64,000 nt of DNA from Scilla litardierei (GCA_030789695.1 CM061139.1:3115878-3179877), one strand, 5' to 3'; shown: positions 23,078-35,554, counted from the first letter of the stretch. Translations and numbers: made by a program. Notes: generated by a model from the sequence alone, not told the origin.

Positions 23078-25402
23078 GTAGACTTCCGCTTCCCAACATA
23101 ATTACCACTATTAATAATATCATGAAAATAGGAATCAACATATGCATTCCTATCATTTAAGCTTGTGTTCTTAGGATCCCAAATTGTGTATGTTTTGGGA
23201 GTCCTTTTCCTAGTTGCATGCATAATTGATTGATTTCTATGTGGTGTGTGCATCCTAGGAACATGCTTTCTAACATATGACAATGGAGGTGGATAAGCAT
23301 TGCACATATAGGGGTTGTATGCAACCTTAGGAACATTCATGTTATATGAAGCATAGGGGGCATGCATGACATGCTGTGGATGTGCATACATGGAAGAATG
23401 ATGCATATGAGCATATGAGTGTGTAGCAGCATGTACATGAGTATTTCTCATGTGTGAATTTGAGCATATGAGTGTGTAGGAGAATGTGCATGAGTATTCC
23501 TCATATGTGGATTTGCACGTGTCTATGGGTGTGGAGCATAGAAAGTGGCATGAATGTCCACTTGTGAAGTAGGAGATTTTCTGTGTGGATGAATGTTGGT
23601 GTACATGTAAGCATGACCTCTCTTTTGGTTTCCACCCGTAATGGGTCTCCTACTAAAAGGAAGAGATTGTGAAGTGTTGGCTTTCTTGGTAGGTTTTCTA
23701 CTAATAGTGTTTTTGACACCACTTGTGGATGCACCGGAGGATGGCCTCACAAAGTCTATAGTGACACCACAATAGGAGGTGCGAGCATTGGATGCATTCG
23801 CTTCCACAAAAACAAGACCAACACAATGTGTGGCCAGAAATTGGTTTGCTAGAAAATCGTCCAATTGTCCTTTCCCCTTATTAAATCTCATAATTTGGAA
23901 GGACATGAGCTCATATTTCTCCTTAAGAAAACAAATATTGGTATCTAAGGTGGACACCCCGTGCTATGAGCTCGTGCACTTGGGTTTTAAGAGAATCATT
24001 CTCTAAACCCAATTGTGTGTTTTGCGAAGCTAGATCACTATTATCCATAAGATATGTTTGATGTAGTTGAGATTTGAGGAAATTCACCTCATTTCTCAAT
24101 ATGACATTTCGAGAAACCAAGGAGGTTTTCTCAAGTGTTAGTGTATCAGCAATGGTGTCATTGTTGATAATGCATGGAATGGATGGCTTGCTAACATTCA
24201 ATTTCTTTAAACTAGTATATTTAAGCATTAACGATCTATACTTAGCAAATAGTTCTTTATTAGCAATACGCAATTCATCCATTGTTATCTCGGGTTCATC
24301 GATGTCGGAATCACTCTCATCAGAGAGTGGATCTTCCCGGGCCATGAAACACATGTGGGCACTTTCACCCTTCTCATCATCGGATTCGCTTGATGAGTCT
24401 CCACTTGAGTCATCAAATGTATCGACAAGTCCTTTCTTCTTATCTTTCTTGTACTTGTCAGACTTGTGATACTTTGGAACCTTCCACTTCTCTTTTGTTT
24501 CGGAGCATCGGACAATCCTTCTTGATGTGCCCTGTCTTATTGCACTTAAAGCAAAGAGAGGAAGTGTTATTAGTAGAATCAAATTTATTCTTCGCCATTT
24601 GAGCCATCTCCTCCAAGTCCATCTCATTTTCTGATTCTTTACTATCAGAGGATAAAGAATTAGCTTTGAATGCTAAAGCTTTCTTCTTCTCCTCCAAAGG
24701 GTTCATCATAGCTCGAATCTTCAATCGGTTCTCCCGTCTTACTTCGTAAGACATAAGAGTACCGATGAGATTTACGACTGTATAATTCTTTATGTCGTTG
24801 ACCTCCTCAATGGCGATAGCTCTTCGTTCTCATTTGGAGGTGATTCCCATTATGATCTTTCTCACCTTCTCTGGTTGGCTATAGGTTTGCCCAAGCGCTT
24901 CCAGTTCATTGGTGATGTCGTTAAAACGTCCGCACATCGTTACTATGCTTTCATTATCCTGCATGTGGAACATATCGAACTTTTGCACGTCAACATATAG
25001 TTTAGAAAGTTTTACCTTTTTCATTCCCTCATGGGTAACGACTAGATAGTCCCAAATTTGATAAGCACTCTTACATGTGCATATCTTGTTGAACTCATCT
25101 GTGTCCAATGCATAATGAAGAGCGTTCATTGCCTTGGCGTTGTTGACTTCAGCGGGCTTCTTGGAAGGCGTCCATTTGTCTTAATCCTCCTCAGAGGGTT
25201 TGACGTATTCCTTATGGAGGGTTCTCCAAAGAAAAGTACTCCTCAGAAACGTCTCCATCCGGCATTTCCAATAGCCGAAATTTTTGCCATTGAAATGCGG
25301 AGTACGAACCGTTGATTGTCCTTCGAAAACGGTGGACGCTCCATCACGGTCGTGATTGTTGTAAGAAGTCGATGGAGGAACGATGTTGTTGTTGGATTCC
25401 AT
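23053..25402 (-). pseudogene. gag: Copia-2 gag, degenerate
   Basis: The start is ATG 25402, just after the primer binding site. The UBN2-type core (FGYWKCRMETFLRS, FNKICTCKSAYQIW) and CCHC knuckle (CFKCNKTGHIKKDC) are present. The Asp/Ser-rich, coiled-coil and His-rich tail parts match Copia-1 Gag. In-frame stops (near 25180 and 24828) and frameshifts (near 24500 and 23940) break it. Confidence 0.88.
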
Positions 25403-25416
25403 AATTATATACCAGT

Positions 25417-25428
25417 GCTCTGATACCA
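25417..25428 (-). promoter_or_regulatory. Copia-2 primer binding site, initiator tRNA-Met
   Basis: Minus strand TGGTATCAGAGC, one base inside the LTR end. Confidence 0.95.
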
Positions 25429-26107
25429 TTGTAGAGTCCCTGGCTATGAGGAAAACACTAGAAGGGAGTTGAATAGTATTTAAATAATTCAAAAAGATAG
25501 TTACACCAAATTAAACTCCTAACCAACAATAAAGTGCGGAATGAGAATTAACCCTAAAAATGCAACAATGCAAACGCAGATATGTTTCAAGGGTTCGGAT
25601 TACCCAAGTCAAATCCCGACTTGTTCCCGGTAATCCTACATCCCTTCCACCCGAATACCACCGGATACTCAAGTTAGAACCCAAACTTGAGGTTTCCTTA
25701 AAACCCACTTGTAGCAACTCTACAAGTGAAATCTAAGTACACTCCATTGTCCTTGACTCCCACAACTTGGGAGTAAGCAAACCACTCTCACAAACTGAGA
25801 GTAAATCAAATAACGAAAGTTATGAAATCTGAAATAAACCACACTTACAATCATATATGCCTTGAAGTAGAAGGAGAGTGTGTTGTGTAGTGAATGACTC
25901 TCTTGAAGAGAGGAAATCCCTTTGTCTTGACTGCACCAAATGCCTAGAAGATTTCTCTTTGGTTCTAGGTTGGAGAGCAAGAGATGAAAGATAGGAATTC
26001 TAGAGCTTTAGGATTTTGAGAGCTTTGATCTTGGAAGATTGAAAGCTTGAATGTTTGAGAAAATGAATCTCTAGTGAGTAACCTCACAATGGAACAATAG
26101 AGGCTGG

Positions 26108-26115
26108 CTTTATAG
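26108..26115 (-). promoter_or_regulatory. Copia-2 LTR TATA box
   Basis: Minus strand CTATAAAG, about 90 bp downstream of the motif array. Confidence 0.55.
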
Positions 26116-26199
26116 TTTTCTCAAGACCCTCAAACAGAATTCCCAAAAGCCCCTTTGAAATCCGTGAAGAAAAGCTCAACGGATAGAATCTGCGCACGT

Positions 26200-26965
26200 G
26201 ACAGACGACTGTTGAATAAAACACAGTCGACTGCTGCACTGTGTTAGAGGGTAGGTGAGAATTCAAAAAGTAATGTACCACGTGGACAGTCGACTGATGA
26301 AGAGAAGACAATCGACTGTTAATCCAGCAGGCGACAGTAATTCCTTCTACTGGCAACTGGCCGCAATCTGGGTAAGTTTTGAGAGTCTCAGAAAAGTCTG
26401 GGAATACAGGACAAGCGACTGATGAAGAGAAGACAGTCAACTGTTAATCCAATTGGCGAATGTAATTCCTTCTACAAGCGACTGTCACAAACCCTGACAT
26501 TTTCCAGAGAGTTGAGTCTGCAGAGAAGCTCAAAGACAGACGCCGGTTGAAGCATTGACAGTCGACTGTGCCATTGGACAATCGACCGTAAATACAACAT
26601 CAGTCGACTGGCACTAGAATATGAATTCTTCCAGAGAGCAAGTCATGCAGAGGAATCATGGACAGGGGACTGTTGAAGCATTTACAGTCGACTGGTCCTT
26701 GGACAGACGACTGTAAATACAACATCAGTCGACAGGCCAGATCAAACTGAGAATGATCTTGGGCTGAAGATAGATAGGCGACTAATTAACAAATCACAGT
26801 CGACTGTCCCTTGGACATGCTCCTGTAAAATGTACATCAGTCGCCTGATTGAGTGAAAGCTCAGGAAGCCCAAAAATCAACTGATAAGTATGTGCATAAC
26901 AGGCGACTTTAGAACAAAACACAATCGACTATTTTAAGACAGACGACTATAAATCGTTCAGCAGT
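26200..26965 (-). repeat. Copia-2 LTR CAGTCGACTG motif array
   Basis: Over twenty copies of the palindrome cagtcgactg and variants (acagtcgactgt, ggcgactg, cagacgactg), many in pairs separated by roughly 15-25 bases. The array is grouped into roughly 120-bp units. Confidence 0.82.
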
Positions 26966-27364
26966 TGGCTGTTGAAATCATGACATGCACATTCTTGATA
27001 GAAATGAATTGGAGTCCAAGGAAAATTGATCTAATGATTTCCTAAGACTGAAAAGAAGATGTGTGTGTGTGCTCCAACATAGTTCTACTTCTAGGTTACA
27101 TACTAGAAGAGAAAAAGGAAGATTACATTTGTTGAACTCTCTTTTTATCCAACGTATGAGCTTGAAGTCTTCTAGGAGCTTCAATCACCATCTTTGATCA
27201 CCCAATCCACTTCTCTTGCTTTCATTGATCTTTGAGTGTCATCCATTGCTAATTGATCTTCATGATATGCTTAGGCAATGGATTAATTGCAAATAGGATA
27301 TTAGTCACACGTATTTATGTTTGCTCATCATTAACACCAAGTAAGGGAAGTCCAATACTCAACA

Positions 27365-29104
27365 TACTGGTGACTTTAAAGTTGTACCCTGAGTTGTATA
27401 TTTGTATTAGAAGTTGTACATGTTGAGACGTATAGATGTATGGATGTACCCTTTGATATTACTAATACATGGTACTTGTACGTTTTGTATAACACGTTCT
27501 TCTGTTGTGCCGATATTGTGGAGTATTATTTGTATTGTCCCAGTATGTGTGCAGTGGCCTGCCTCTCTTTTCTGCTCCTCTCTTTACCTTATTCTTTCTT
27601 TATCACCCTCGCCTCTTCAGGAATACTTGGGGATATTTTTGAAATCCTGGGTATCCTGGGGAGTGGGGTGTGACAAGTGGTGGCCCATGAAGGTCCCGCA
27701 TTACGATGTGCATAAGAAAAGTATAAGTAATGCTCCAATGTGTTTTGGGTATATGTGTCTTAAGGTGTAGGTGTCCAACCTTAAGAAAGAGCCTTAGCAT
27801 TAGGAAGTCAAAGGTACATTGTTGTTTGTATATATATGTGTGTGGCTATGTGTCTACCTAGATATATAAGTATTTTTGTATATTGGCTTGTATCCTCGTA
27901 GGTGTGTATCTATTCCTATATCTGTATGTAAGATACGTTTGTTGATACTTGTTTGGCTACTTGCATGTATCCTTGTATTTCATGTCATAGGTGTTAGTAT
28001 CTTGATGAACTATAAGGTATATGTATAGTAGCACTGTTTGTATGGATTGATGTGTAGATAGTGTGTATATGGTGTATGAATCACTATCTGTGTATTAGAG
28101 TGTTATGTTTGTTTTGTGTGTCTTATATAGATATGTAATAATATATGTCTTGTCTTTATTTGGGTGTATATGGATGACTATAAGGTTGTATGTAGAGTTG
28201 TAAGTGTAAATACTGAATTATATGCTTACGAGATGTGTTGAGATATATTTGTATGTGGATATCTAATGGGTGTGTGTATATATATGGAGTAGCTGTGTCT
28301 ATAAATATTGGTGCATAAATAATTCATGATATATGTGTTGGAATAAGAGTGCTTGCATGTAAGTGTAGGTGGAAGTAACTTGGATGTCTATGGGTGTATG
28401 TGGATGTGTATATGTAGGAGTTTGTTAGCCTCTATGACTTATGATGTGGATTGTTGTGTGCATGAATATTGTCTGGGTGTATATGCAAAGATACATATGG
28501 GTATAAGGATTGTTGTCTATGTATATATATCTAGGTATACCTATATATGTATCTATGTATTGGCATGGATATTTGGATATATATACTTGCATGTGTCTCG
28601 ATATATACAGCGCATAAGTGGGTATGTGTCATACTACTTGGGATGGTGTCTAGAATACATGGAGGTATACTATGTGGATATGTGTATGCATATGTGATAT
28701 AAGGTTGTGCACATAATACCTACTTGTATGTCCTATATACTTGGATGTATATCTTGGATATGATTGTTTGGATCTATAGTTGTATATTGGTCCTATAATT
28801 GGGTGTGCATATACGTGTGTTTGGATGTAGTATATTTTTATGTATGGTGTAGGGATGTATATAGGAATGTGGATATGTGTTTATGAGTGTATGAATATTT
28901 GTCTGCATAGGTACAATTGTATGTATATTGGTATGTATATATCTATCCGTCTGATGATATCTACCTAGGTGTGTTCCTATTTAGATTGCTACGGTATTGT
29001 ATAGATGGGCAGATAACATGCATATATTAGTAGTATGTCTTGTGTGTACTTGCATATGCGCGTGTGTATATATATACATATATGTTTATTTCTATATATA
29101 TGTA
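27365..29104. repeat. C-poor TGTATG/TATATG-type low-complexity tract
   Basis: Mostly degenerate tgtatg, tatatg and ggtgta words. The plus strand is strongly depleted in C, most clearly from 27800 to 29100. No gene is seen. The part at 27540-27760 is of higher complexity and includes gtgtgacaagtggtggcccatgaaggtcc. That resembles a gypsy LTR end followed by the tRNA-Ile-type primer binding site, on the plus strand, and may be a relic. Confidence 0.6.
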
Positions 29105-29400
29105 CTAGTCATAACATGTGCCCTCGAGCACGGTTAATCTAAGACATCCTCTCAAAATCTTTGTTCTCCCCAAAAACTATTTCCCCACTAAAATCTAAAC
29201 GAACAAAAACCTAGCTTCGGCACGGTCGCCTTCGGTGTGGGCGCCTTCGGCGTGGGCGACACCCCCACATTCATTTTCTATTAAGAACAATATGTAGACC
29301 CAAAAAAACTCCCATGTGTCATTTTCTCTCTCATTTTCTTATTTCTTTACATGAAATTGCACATCGTGCATCCATGCATTGCATGGTCTACATATTAAAT
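29105..29400 (-). mobile_element. Helitron-2, 3' terminal region
   Basis: On the minus strand a near-palindrome (29118-29131, GTGCTCGAGGGCAC) is followed by CTAG (29108-29105) and then T. The terminal ~80 bases match Helitron-1 in opposite orientation, including the gttctcc..aaa..tatttcc block. Short gcgccttcgg repeats follow, as in Helitron-1. The 5' end is not placed. Confidence 0.68.
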
Positions 29401-29689
29401 AAATGCAATATAAATTCATGGGATGTGCATATAAATTTGTGATTTACGGGCTGGATTTGGCCGGCCATGTCCAATAATCAGCCCATTATTAGCTCGGGGT
29501 GGCTGATGGCCTGGGTTGGACCAACCCGGCTCACAGCATGTAGTTTTGGGTAGCCGTTTGGACCTGCCCTGCTCTTTTGCGAGCTCTGTATGGGTCATGT
29601 TGGGCCAACCTGTTAAACATATGGAATAGTTCAATTCAGCATGGGTCCTAACCAGCTTGGATCAGGTTAGCTGTTCGGTCCCCAGGTTT
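29401..29689. other. Unassigned DNA, possibly Helitron-2 body
   Basis: No frame or motif is recognised. It could run as part of Helitron-2 up to the LTR-like block. Confidence 0.3.
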
Positions 29690-30784
29690 GCACCATGGGG
29701 GCGGAATCATCGCAAGTGCACGGTGAACTATAGTCTAGAAAGATTATCGAACTCAGGGAGGAGATGGTTTAATGCTTAGCTTTATACAGAAGGAGGAGAG
29801 TGTGTGGTAGGGGGATTTCACAATTGATTGATTGGTTGATTGTGGAAGTCGAGAGTTAACTAAGAATCTAAATGTCTAAGGCCTTCGGGATTCCCCGCTA
29901 GGCCCTTCAGTCACGGATACTAGGTTAAATGACCCTACGTCGGACGATGGGTTAGCGTAGGAGTGTCACAACCGTAGATGAGAACGAGTATTTAACTTTC
30001 ATTGTTCCTACTCGTCTAACGCACCCCTACGTGAAACCATGCTATTGCAGTCGGCTTCACACGGGGATACATGCATTAAGCTTGACACTTGGTCCCACCT
30101 CGCAACTCCGTATCCACTCTCGTGATCTACGGGTTGTGACGCTATCATACGGTCAGTTCTAGCAATCGGCATGCTCTCGCAATCGTCGACTAGTGGATTG
30201 GGATTAGCGGTCACCCCTTGCTCTCGAGTCACTCTCGTGATCTCGAGCCCTAGAAATGGCCGCTAAGCCCAAATCGAATTCGTCAGGATTCTTCCTAAGA
30301 TATGGAGCCGCCTTCGTGATACTCCGATCCTAAGGCCAATCCCCTGAAACCCTTGTTCAACCTACCATACGGCAACGCTAGATTGATCCAACAGGTGTTT
30401 AACCTAACTTCTGATCCCTAGGATCCTAGGGATCGTCCCTAAGCCCTAGAAACCCACTACTCTAACATGGCAAAAGCTCTAAAAACAATAGCAATAGAGT
30501 TAGACATATCCAACCGGTCAAATTGCATGAAATCAATTTCAATATGGAGAGCAAGAGAAATGAGAGCAATAGTCAAGAAATCAACAAAATCCAACCACAA
30601 ATATAGAAATAGATTGCAAAAGAAATTACCAAATGAGAGCTCACAAAATAGCTCTAAGGATTTTTGCTACAGGAAAAACTGCTTAACCTACTCTAAAAAT
30701 GTTCACTATTAATACAAAATAGTTTGGGTTCGAGTTTTACAAGAAAATCAACCCAAAACCCATTAACTTAAGTCAAAATGGAGT

Positions 30785-31115
30785 CTACCGACACACCGCT
30801 CGGCAGAGCATAGTAGTCGCTCAGCCAAGCGGTGCCTTGTGTACCGCTCCGCATGGTGCTCGGAAAGGGGCCGCTCGGGCGAGCGAGTTGAGTCGCTCGC
30901 CCGAGCGCCATGTCGCTCGGTCGAGCGAATTAAATCCAAAATTTCCAGAGCCCCAAGTCTTCATTTGATGGGCCTCCTGATGGCTAGCTCGGGTAAGCAG
31001 GCTGATCGCTCTGCCGAGCGAGCATGTCACTTGGCCAATCACCCCGAAGATGCATCATTGGCGTATCACTGCTCAGCGGAGCGCATCATGCGCTCGGTCG
31101 AGTGATCTGGAAACT
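30785..31115 (-). repeat. GCTCGGTCGAGC-type motif array in block F
   Basis: Repeated gctcgggcgagcg, cgctcggtcgagcg, ccgctcggcag words, GC-rich and dyad-symmetric, about 70 bp upstream of a weak TATTAATA (30708-30715, minus strand). Confidence 0.7.
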
Positions 31116-31206
31116 CCTTCTCTTCTCTTCTTCTTCTCTTCTTCTTATCTTCTTCTCTTCTCCTCTCTTCTTCTCTTCTCCTCTCTTCTCCTACTCCTCT
31201 CCCTTA
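31111..31206 (-). repeat. CTT/CT-rich pyrimidine tract
   Basis: Nearly pure pyrimidine run on the plus strand. It sits in the same LTR position as a shorter tract in element E (about 35955-36003). Confidence 0.85.
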
Positions 31207-31555
31207 CTTCTTTGACCTCCATGGGTCATTGTGGCAACGCGAAGCGAGCTTTGGTGTCGACATTGTGCCCAGAACCCCATATTGCTACAAATCGCGCCGA
31301 ATTCCCTGAAAACACATAACACATCGAAAGGATCAAGAATATCGAGAAAAGAGCGATATAATAAGAAAGTATGGATTCGGGTGATCGAAACGACATTGAA
31401 ATGCATGGTAAAAACATGGAAAATATAGGCACCACATTAGCCGGGGTTGCTCGCGGGTCAAACCTCAATAATTTCTTTCTTTGTTTTCACTTTTTTCATT
31501 CTTAATATTGTGCACATTTAATAATAGCAGAAAAATATAAAAAAACAAAAACCAG

Positions 31556-32560
31556 AGTCGACGGGGCCACCCCTTCGCCATTGAATGACCTAATCATATC
31601 GTCAGCCGTAAGTCGAAGGGACCACCCCTTCGCCACAGAATGACCCTCTCGTGTCGTCAACCGTAAGTCGAATGGCTAGCCCTTTGCCACTAAACGATCC
31701 TCTCGTGTCATCAGCCGTAAGTCGAAGGGGCCACCCATTTGCCACTGAACGACCCTATGACGTCGTCAGCTGTAAGTCGAAGCACCACTCATTCGCTACT
31801 AAACAACCCTATCACGTCGTCAGTCGTAAGTAGAAGGGCCACTCCTTCACCATTGAACGACCATCTCGTGTCGTCAGCCGTAAGTCGAAGGTCCACCCCA
31901 TCGCCACTGAACGACCCTCTCGTGTCATCAGCCATAAGTAGAAGGGCCACCCCTTCACCACTGAACGACCCTCTCATGTCATCAACTATAAGTCGAAGGG
32001 CCAACCCTTCGCCACGGAATGACCCTCTCGAGTTATCAGCCGCAAGTTAAAGGGGTCACCCCTTCGCCATTGAACGAACTTATCGCGTCATCAGCCGTAA
32101 TTCGAAGGGGCCACCCCTTTGCCACTGAACGACTCTCTCGTGTCATCAGCTGTAAGTCGAAGGGGCCACCCCTTCGCCACTGAATGACCCTACCGAGTCG
32201 TCAGCCGTAAGTTGAAGGGACACCCCTTCACCACTGAACGACCCTATCGCATCGTCAGTCGTAAGTCGAAGGGACCACCCCTTCGCCACTAAATGACCCT
32301 ATCGCATCGTCATCCGTAAGTCAAAGGAGACACCCCTTCGCCATTGAACGACCCAATTGCATCATCAGCCATAAGTCGAATGGGCCACCCCTTTGCCACT
32401 GAACAACACTACCGAGTCGTCAGTCGTAAGTCGAAGGGCCACCCCTTCACCACTGAACGACCCTCTTGCATAGTCAACCGTAAGTCGAAGATGCCACCCC
32501 TTTGCCACTGAACAACCCTCTTGCTTCGCCATCCGTGAGTCAAGTGAACCACTCCCTCGC
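31556..32560. repeat. 55-bp tandem repeat, about 18 copies
   Basis: The period is 54-56 bp, measured from successive gtaagtcgaa words (31608, 31663, 31717 and onward). The unit consists of gtaagtcgaaggg, then ccacccctt, then cgccactgaacgaccctctcgtgtcgtcagcc. Copies diverge by 10-20%. It lies between decayed gag-like coding and an LTR-like block, which fits the tandem repeats known in the hypervariable 3' UTRs of Tat-lineage elements. Confidence 0.85.
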
Positions 32561-32820
32561 CATTGAACAAAGTGGCCTATTTCTAACATGGTTCAACGGC
32601 TTAACCCTGACTATCTTGAGCAAGGGTTTAACCCATCGAAAGGGGGCCATCAGGCATTACAGTCGCATGGTATGTGCGACAACAAACATAGATACAACGA
32701 CTAACAAAGAGATACCGGCCAATTTTTCTGGCGCTTATACTACAAAATTGTTTTCGTTTGTATCTCAATTACCCCCTATACATTTGAAAATTATGGTAGG
32801 GTAATAGGAGGGTCAAGATT
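32561..32820. other. Unassigned spacer
   Basis: Between the 55-bp tandem array and the decayed gag-like region. Nothing recognisable. Confidence 0.4.
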
Positions 32821-34160
32821 CTACAGCGAGTCGCTAGGCCATTGGTCTCTCTCAAGCACAGCCACATGCTCTTGATCTCCCAAAGCACCAGTGCCTGCAT
32901 CATCATTCATCTTAATAATGACATCGCCAGTAGGAGCGGTCTCCCTCGTACTCTGGCTTAGATCATCGTCGTCAATATCTAGGAACATCACGGGGATCTG
33001 GTCGATCTCAGCAGGGATGCCAAGGAATTGGTCCTTCACTTTCGATCAATATCGTTCATAGCCTTATGTGTACAGCTCGTCGAAATCAGGCAATGAATCC
33101 TTGAATTCCTGGAACGCCCTCTCTACTATGGCCTTGGCACTGGCTCTCTCCTCCAGCAGAGCTTTCTCTGCTCGCTCTCTTGAGACAGCTTGTTCAGCTT
33201 CCCTCTTATGAGACTCGCGTAAATCATGCTCGATCTGACGAATGTCGTTTAGTCCCAGTTTGCACAGAAGTTCCACTCAATCCAGCTTCACCTAAGACTT
33301 CTTCATGGCCATCTTAACAGCCCCCCAAGGTGACTTCATTATTACCCACCACCAGTGCGTGTCGACGGAGCACATCAGTGGCCATTAGGGCCTGCAAACA
33401 AGGTACGATGGTCAACATCTATGCTTGCATCACCTACAACAGAGGTTGGCGCAGTAGTTACCTGGACATTAGCATGGACAGCCATCGACACAAGCCTCTC
33501 ATATTCGACCCTCTCTACAACGGCTCAATCCTGCGGTAGGATCATGTTTTCGGTAATCCGAGAGGCGGTCTCGCACTCCAGAAGGGCAGAATCATCTCTC
33601 TTCATTAGAAACTCCATTTGAACGAGTTCCTCAGCGGGAAAATCAAATGGAGCATGAGGAGATCAAATCTCTTGCAAAATTGGTCTTAATTCATCGAGAA
33701 TGTCTTCAGACAGAGACACAAGAGGGAACAGGCCTCCCCATAGCCAGGAATCCTCATGCAGAAGAAGCTCCGAAGGGGCCCAGGTCTCCCTCGAGTCCCC
33801 CTCTAAAAGAGTTCCCCGCTCTTGCTCGGGAATCTGAGTCTCGTCAAGCAACCAATTCGTGTCCAAATGCCCAGGCTATTCCACGACTTTAATCGACCCA
33901 GATGGCTCCGAGTCACTAAGGCGAAGTTACCGCCTCTTCTTATTTCCCTCAACAACAACCACCTCAAATTCGGTGCGGGGCTTCTCCTTCTTCTTCCGAT
34001 GGAGATGAGCTAGCTGAGTAGCCCCATCAGCGACATTGGGTAGTTCCTCGAAAAACCGAGTCTTTTCCTCTTCTGCAAAAGGCACTCGAGGAGATAACAT
34101 GCTCTTCTCAGCTTCTCTGATAGAAGCCTCGACCCCTTCCCTCAGCGCAGGATCCACCTG
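32821..34160 (-). pseudogene. Decayed Tat-like gag C-terminal region
   Basis: Several minus-strand open pieces (34157-33927, 33866-33663, 33276-33064, 33039-32821) read as an Arg/Glu-rich segment followed by a coiled coil (EAEQAVSRERAEKALLEERASAKAIVERAFQEFK) and an acidic end (MFLDIDDDDLSQ). This is the layout seen in the C-terminal half of plant 'putative gypsy type transposon' gag proteins. In-frame stops separate the pieces. Assignment rests on composition and order, not a catalytic motif. Confidence 0.45.
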
Positions 34161-35473
34161 GTACTACAGACCGACCATGCATGCAGAAGAAAACATGTTA
34201 AGGTAGAGAACAAAGATAAAACAGTTGATGGGCACGATCAATTGACATTTCATCCATACGGTCTGACACAGTACCGAGTCGGACCACAACCACTTCATCT
34301 TCCTTACATTCTCTGGCAAACTCAACAATGCATCGGCGGCTGATGCACCTAGAATTAACCTCAAAACCCACCTAGTTACGACACGAATCACACAGAGATA
34401 AATTTCTGCTAACAATGCAAAGGGCTAGATGCGTTCCTAAATTAATCCCAGAAATTACCGCAAGTGCACGGTGTCAGGCTTTGAAGTATAGAAAGATGTC
34501 AAACTCATAGGGAGGTGATGTTAATTAACTTGGGTATTTTCCAGATCTCAGAACAATGTCAGCATGCGTATACAAATTGATTGTCACAAAATATCTCTTA
34601 TCAAGTTATCAACAATATAAAAAGACTAGGGCAATAGGACTCACCACTAGGATCGTCGGATGTCGATGCTAGGTTAGGATTCTTACGTTGGATTGGCTTT
34701 ATTAAGGGGAGATTGTCGCATCTAAGATGTAGGACTCATGACCAACTCTCATTGTATCACTTGTCTAACATATCCTGTGTAGGCCCACCTCGTGGATGAC
34801 TTCACACGATGCGTGCATTAAGTACGACAACTATACTCAATCTCTGATCACGCCACCTCGTGGATTAGAGCTTCGATTTGTGAATTGGTAGATCTTCATT
34901 GATGCTATATCGTAGTCACCAATTAGTAATATATGATGTCGGTAGATCCCATCAAAGTGCGCGCCACTATCATGGTCACGAACCCTAATTGGATTCACTA
35001 ACATACTAATTAAGTTCATAGGATACCCTTGCAAGATATGTGCCACCTCGTGGATCATAAACCCTATATGGAATCTCCTACAAACTTGGCTAGATCAACC
35101 AAATCACACCCTTTTTGCACCAAAACAACCTAAAAATTCTAGCTTTACATCTTATTCCTAAAATCCTAGGGCTAATCCAAGATAAGACTACTCATGGATC
35201 ATAGAGATGACAATAGAAGATTCGATAAAGACTAGAGAGATCAACATCGCAATTGAAGACATTAAATAAATCATATAAAGGGAGAAGATCATTACCAAAA
35301 CGTCGTAGATCAACAAGCAAACGTAGAAAATTAAGGGCACAAGATTCCAAGCAAAGGCGACTAATAAAAATATGAACTTTGTCTTCAACAAAATAGCAAC
35401 GGCTAAGAACTCTCTTCAAGAAAACTCTAACTAAAGAAAAATATTCTCTCCCTAATAAAGGGTTAAAATTCTT

Positions 35474-35482
35474 CTTATATAC
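35474..35482 (-). promoter_or_regulatory. Element E LTR TATA box
   Basis: Minus strand GTATATAAG, about 75 bp downstream of the motif array. Confidence 0.55.
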
Positions 35483-35554
35483 AAGGGGTATGGACCCCAC
35501 AAAAATCAAAAAATATAGGCACTTGGGCCCACTAAATAATTTGGTCGTGGTGCC

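Larger units (their letters stand above)
17360..27364 (-). mobile_element. Copia-2: degenerate SIRE-type copia with ORF3, 3' end lost
   Basis: Minus-strand order is 5' LTR (27364-25430), iMet primer binding site, gag, pol, motif array, TATA-like box and ORF3. The left end is cut by Helitron-1. No 3' LTR is recognised in the window. Multiple nonsense codons and indels in gag and pol show it is older than Copia-1. The right-hand target duplication would be tactg (27365-27369). Confidence 0.85.
25430..27364 (-). repeat. Copia-2 5' LTR (1,935 bp)
   Basis: Starts TGTTGAGTATTGGACTTCCC at 27364 and ends GACTCTACA at 25430 in element sense. R/U5 (about 25560-25830) is similar to Copia-1, including the gttcggat..acccaagtc..cgacttgttcccgg..atccta block and the repeated actctcaca..gagagt block. 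The U3 array motif is entirely different. Confidence 0.8.
29690..31436 (-). repeat. LTR-like block F (Athila/Tat type)
   Basis: In element sense it starts TGTGGTGCCTATATTTTCCAT at 31436 and ends near cgtgcacttgcg at about 29705. It has the same internal order as the element E LTR: start, CT/GA-rich tract, motif array, structured leader with repeated 'ctcgtgatc/cctcgtggat' words, and the CCGTGCACTTGCG end. The sequence is well diverged from E, so the two are not one element's LTR pair. No partner LTR or primer binding site is found. Confidence 0.5.

Noticed and set aside
28353..28697. 114-codon frame in the low-complexity tract
   Set aside because: Composition reflects TATATG/TGTATG words; no start context or similarity.
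31739..32050. Repetitive open frame translated as SPLNDPLVSSAVSRR-type units
   Set aside because: It is only the 55-bp tandem repeat read in one frame. Period slips (54-56) and lack of a start or promoter argue against a protein.
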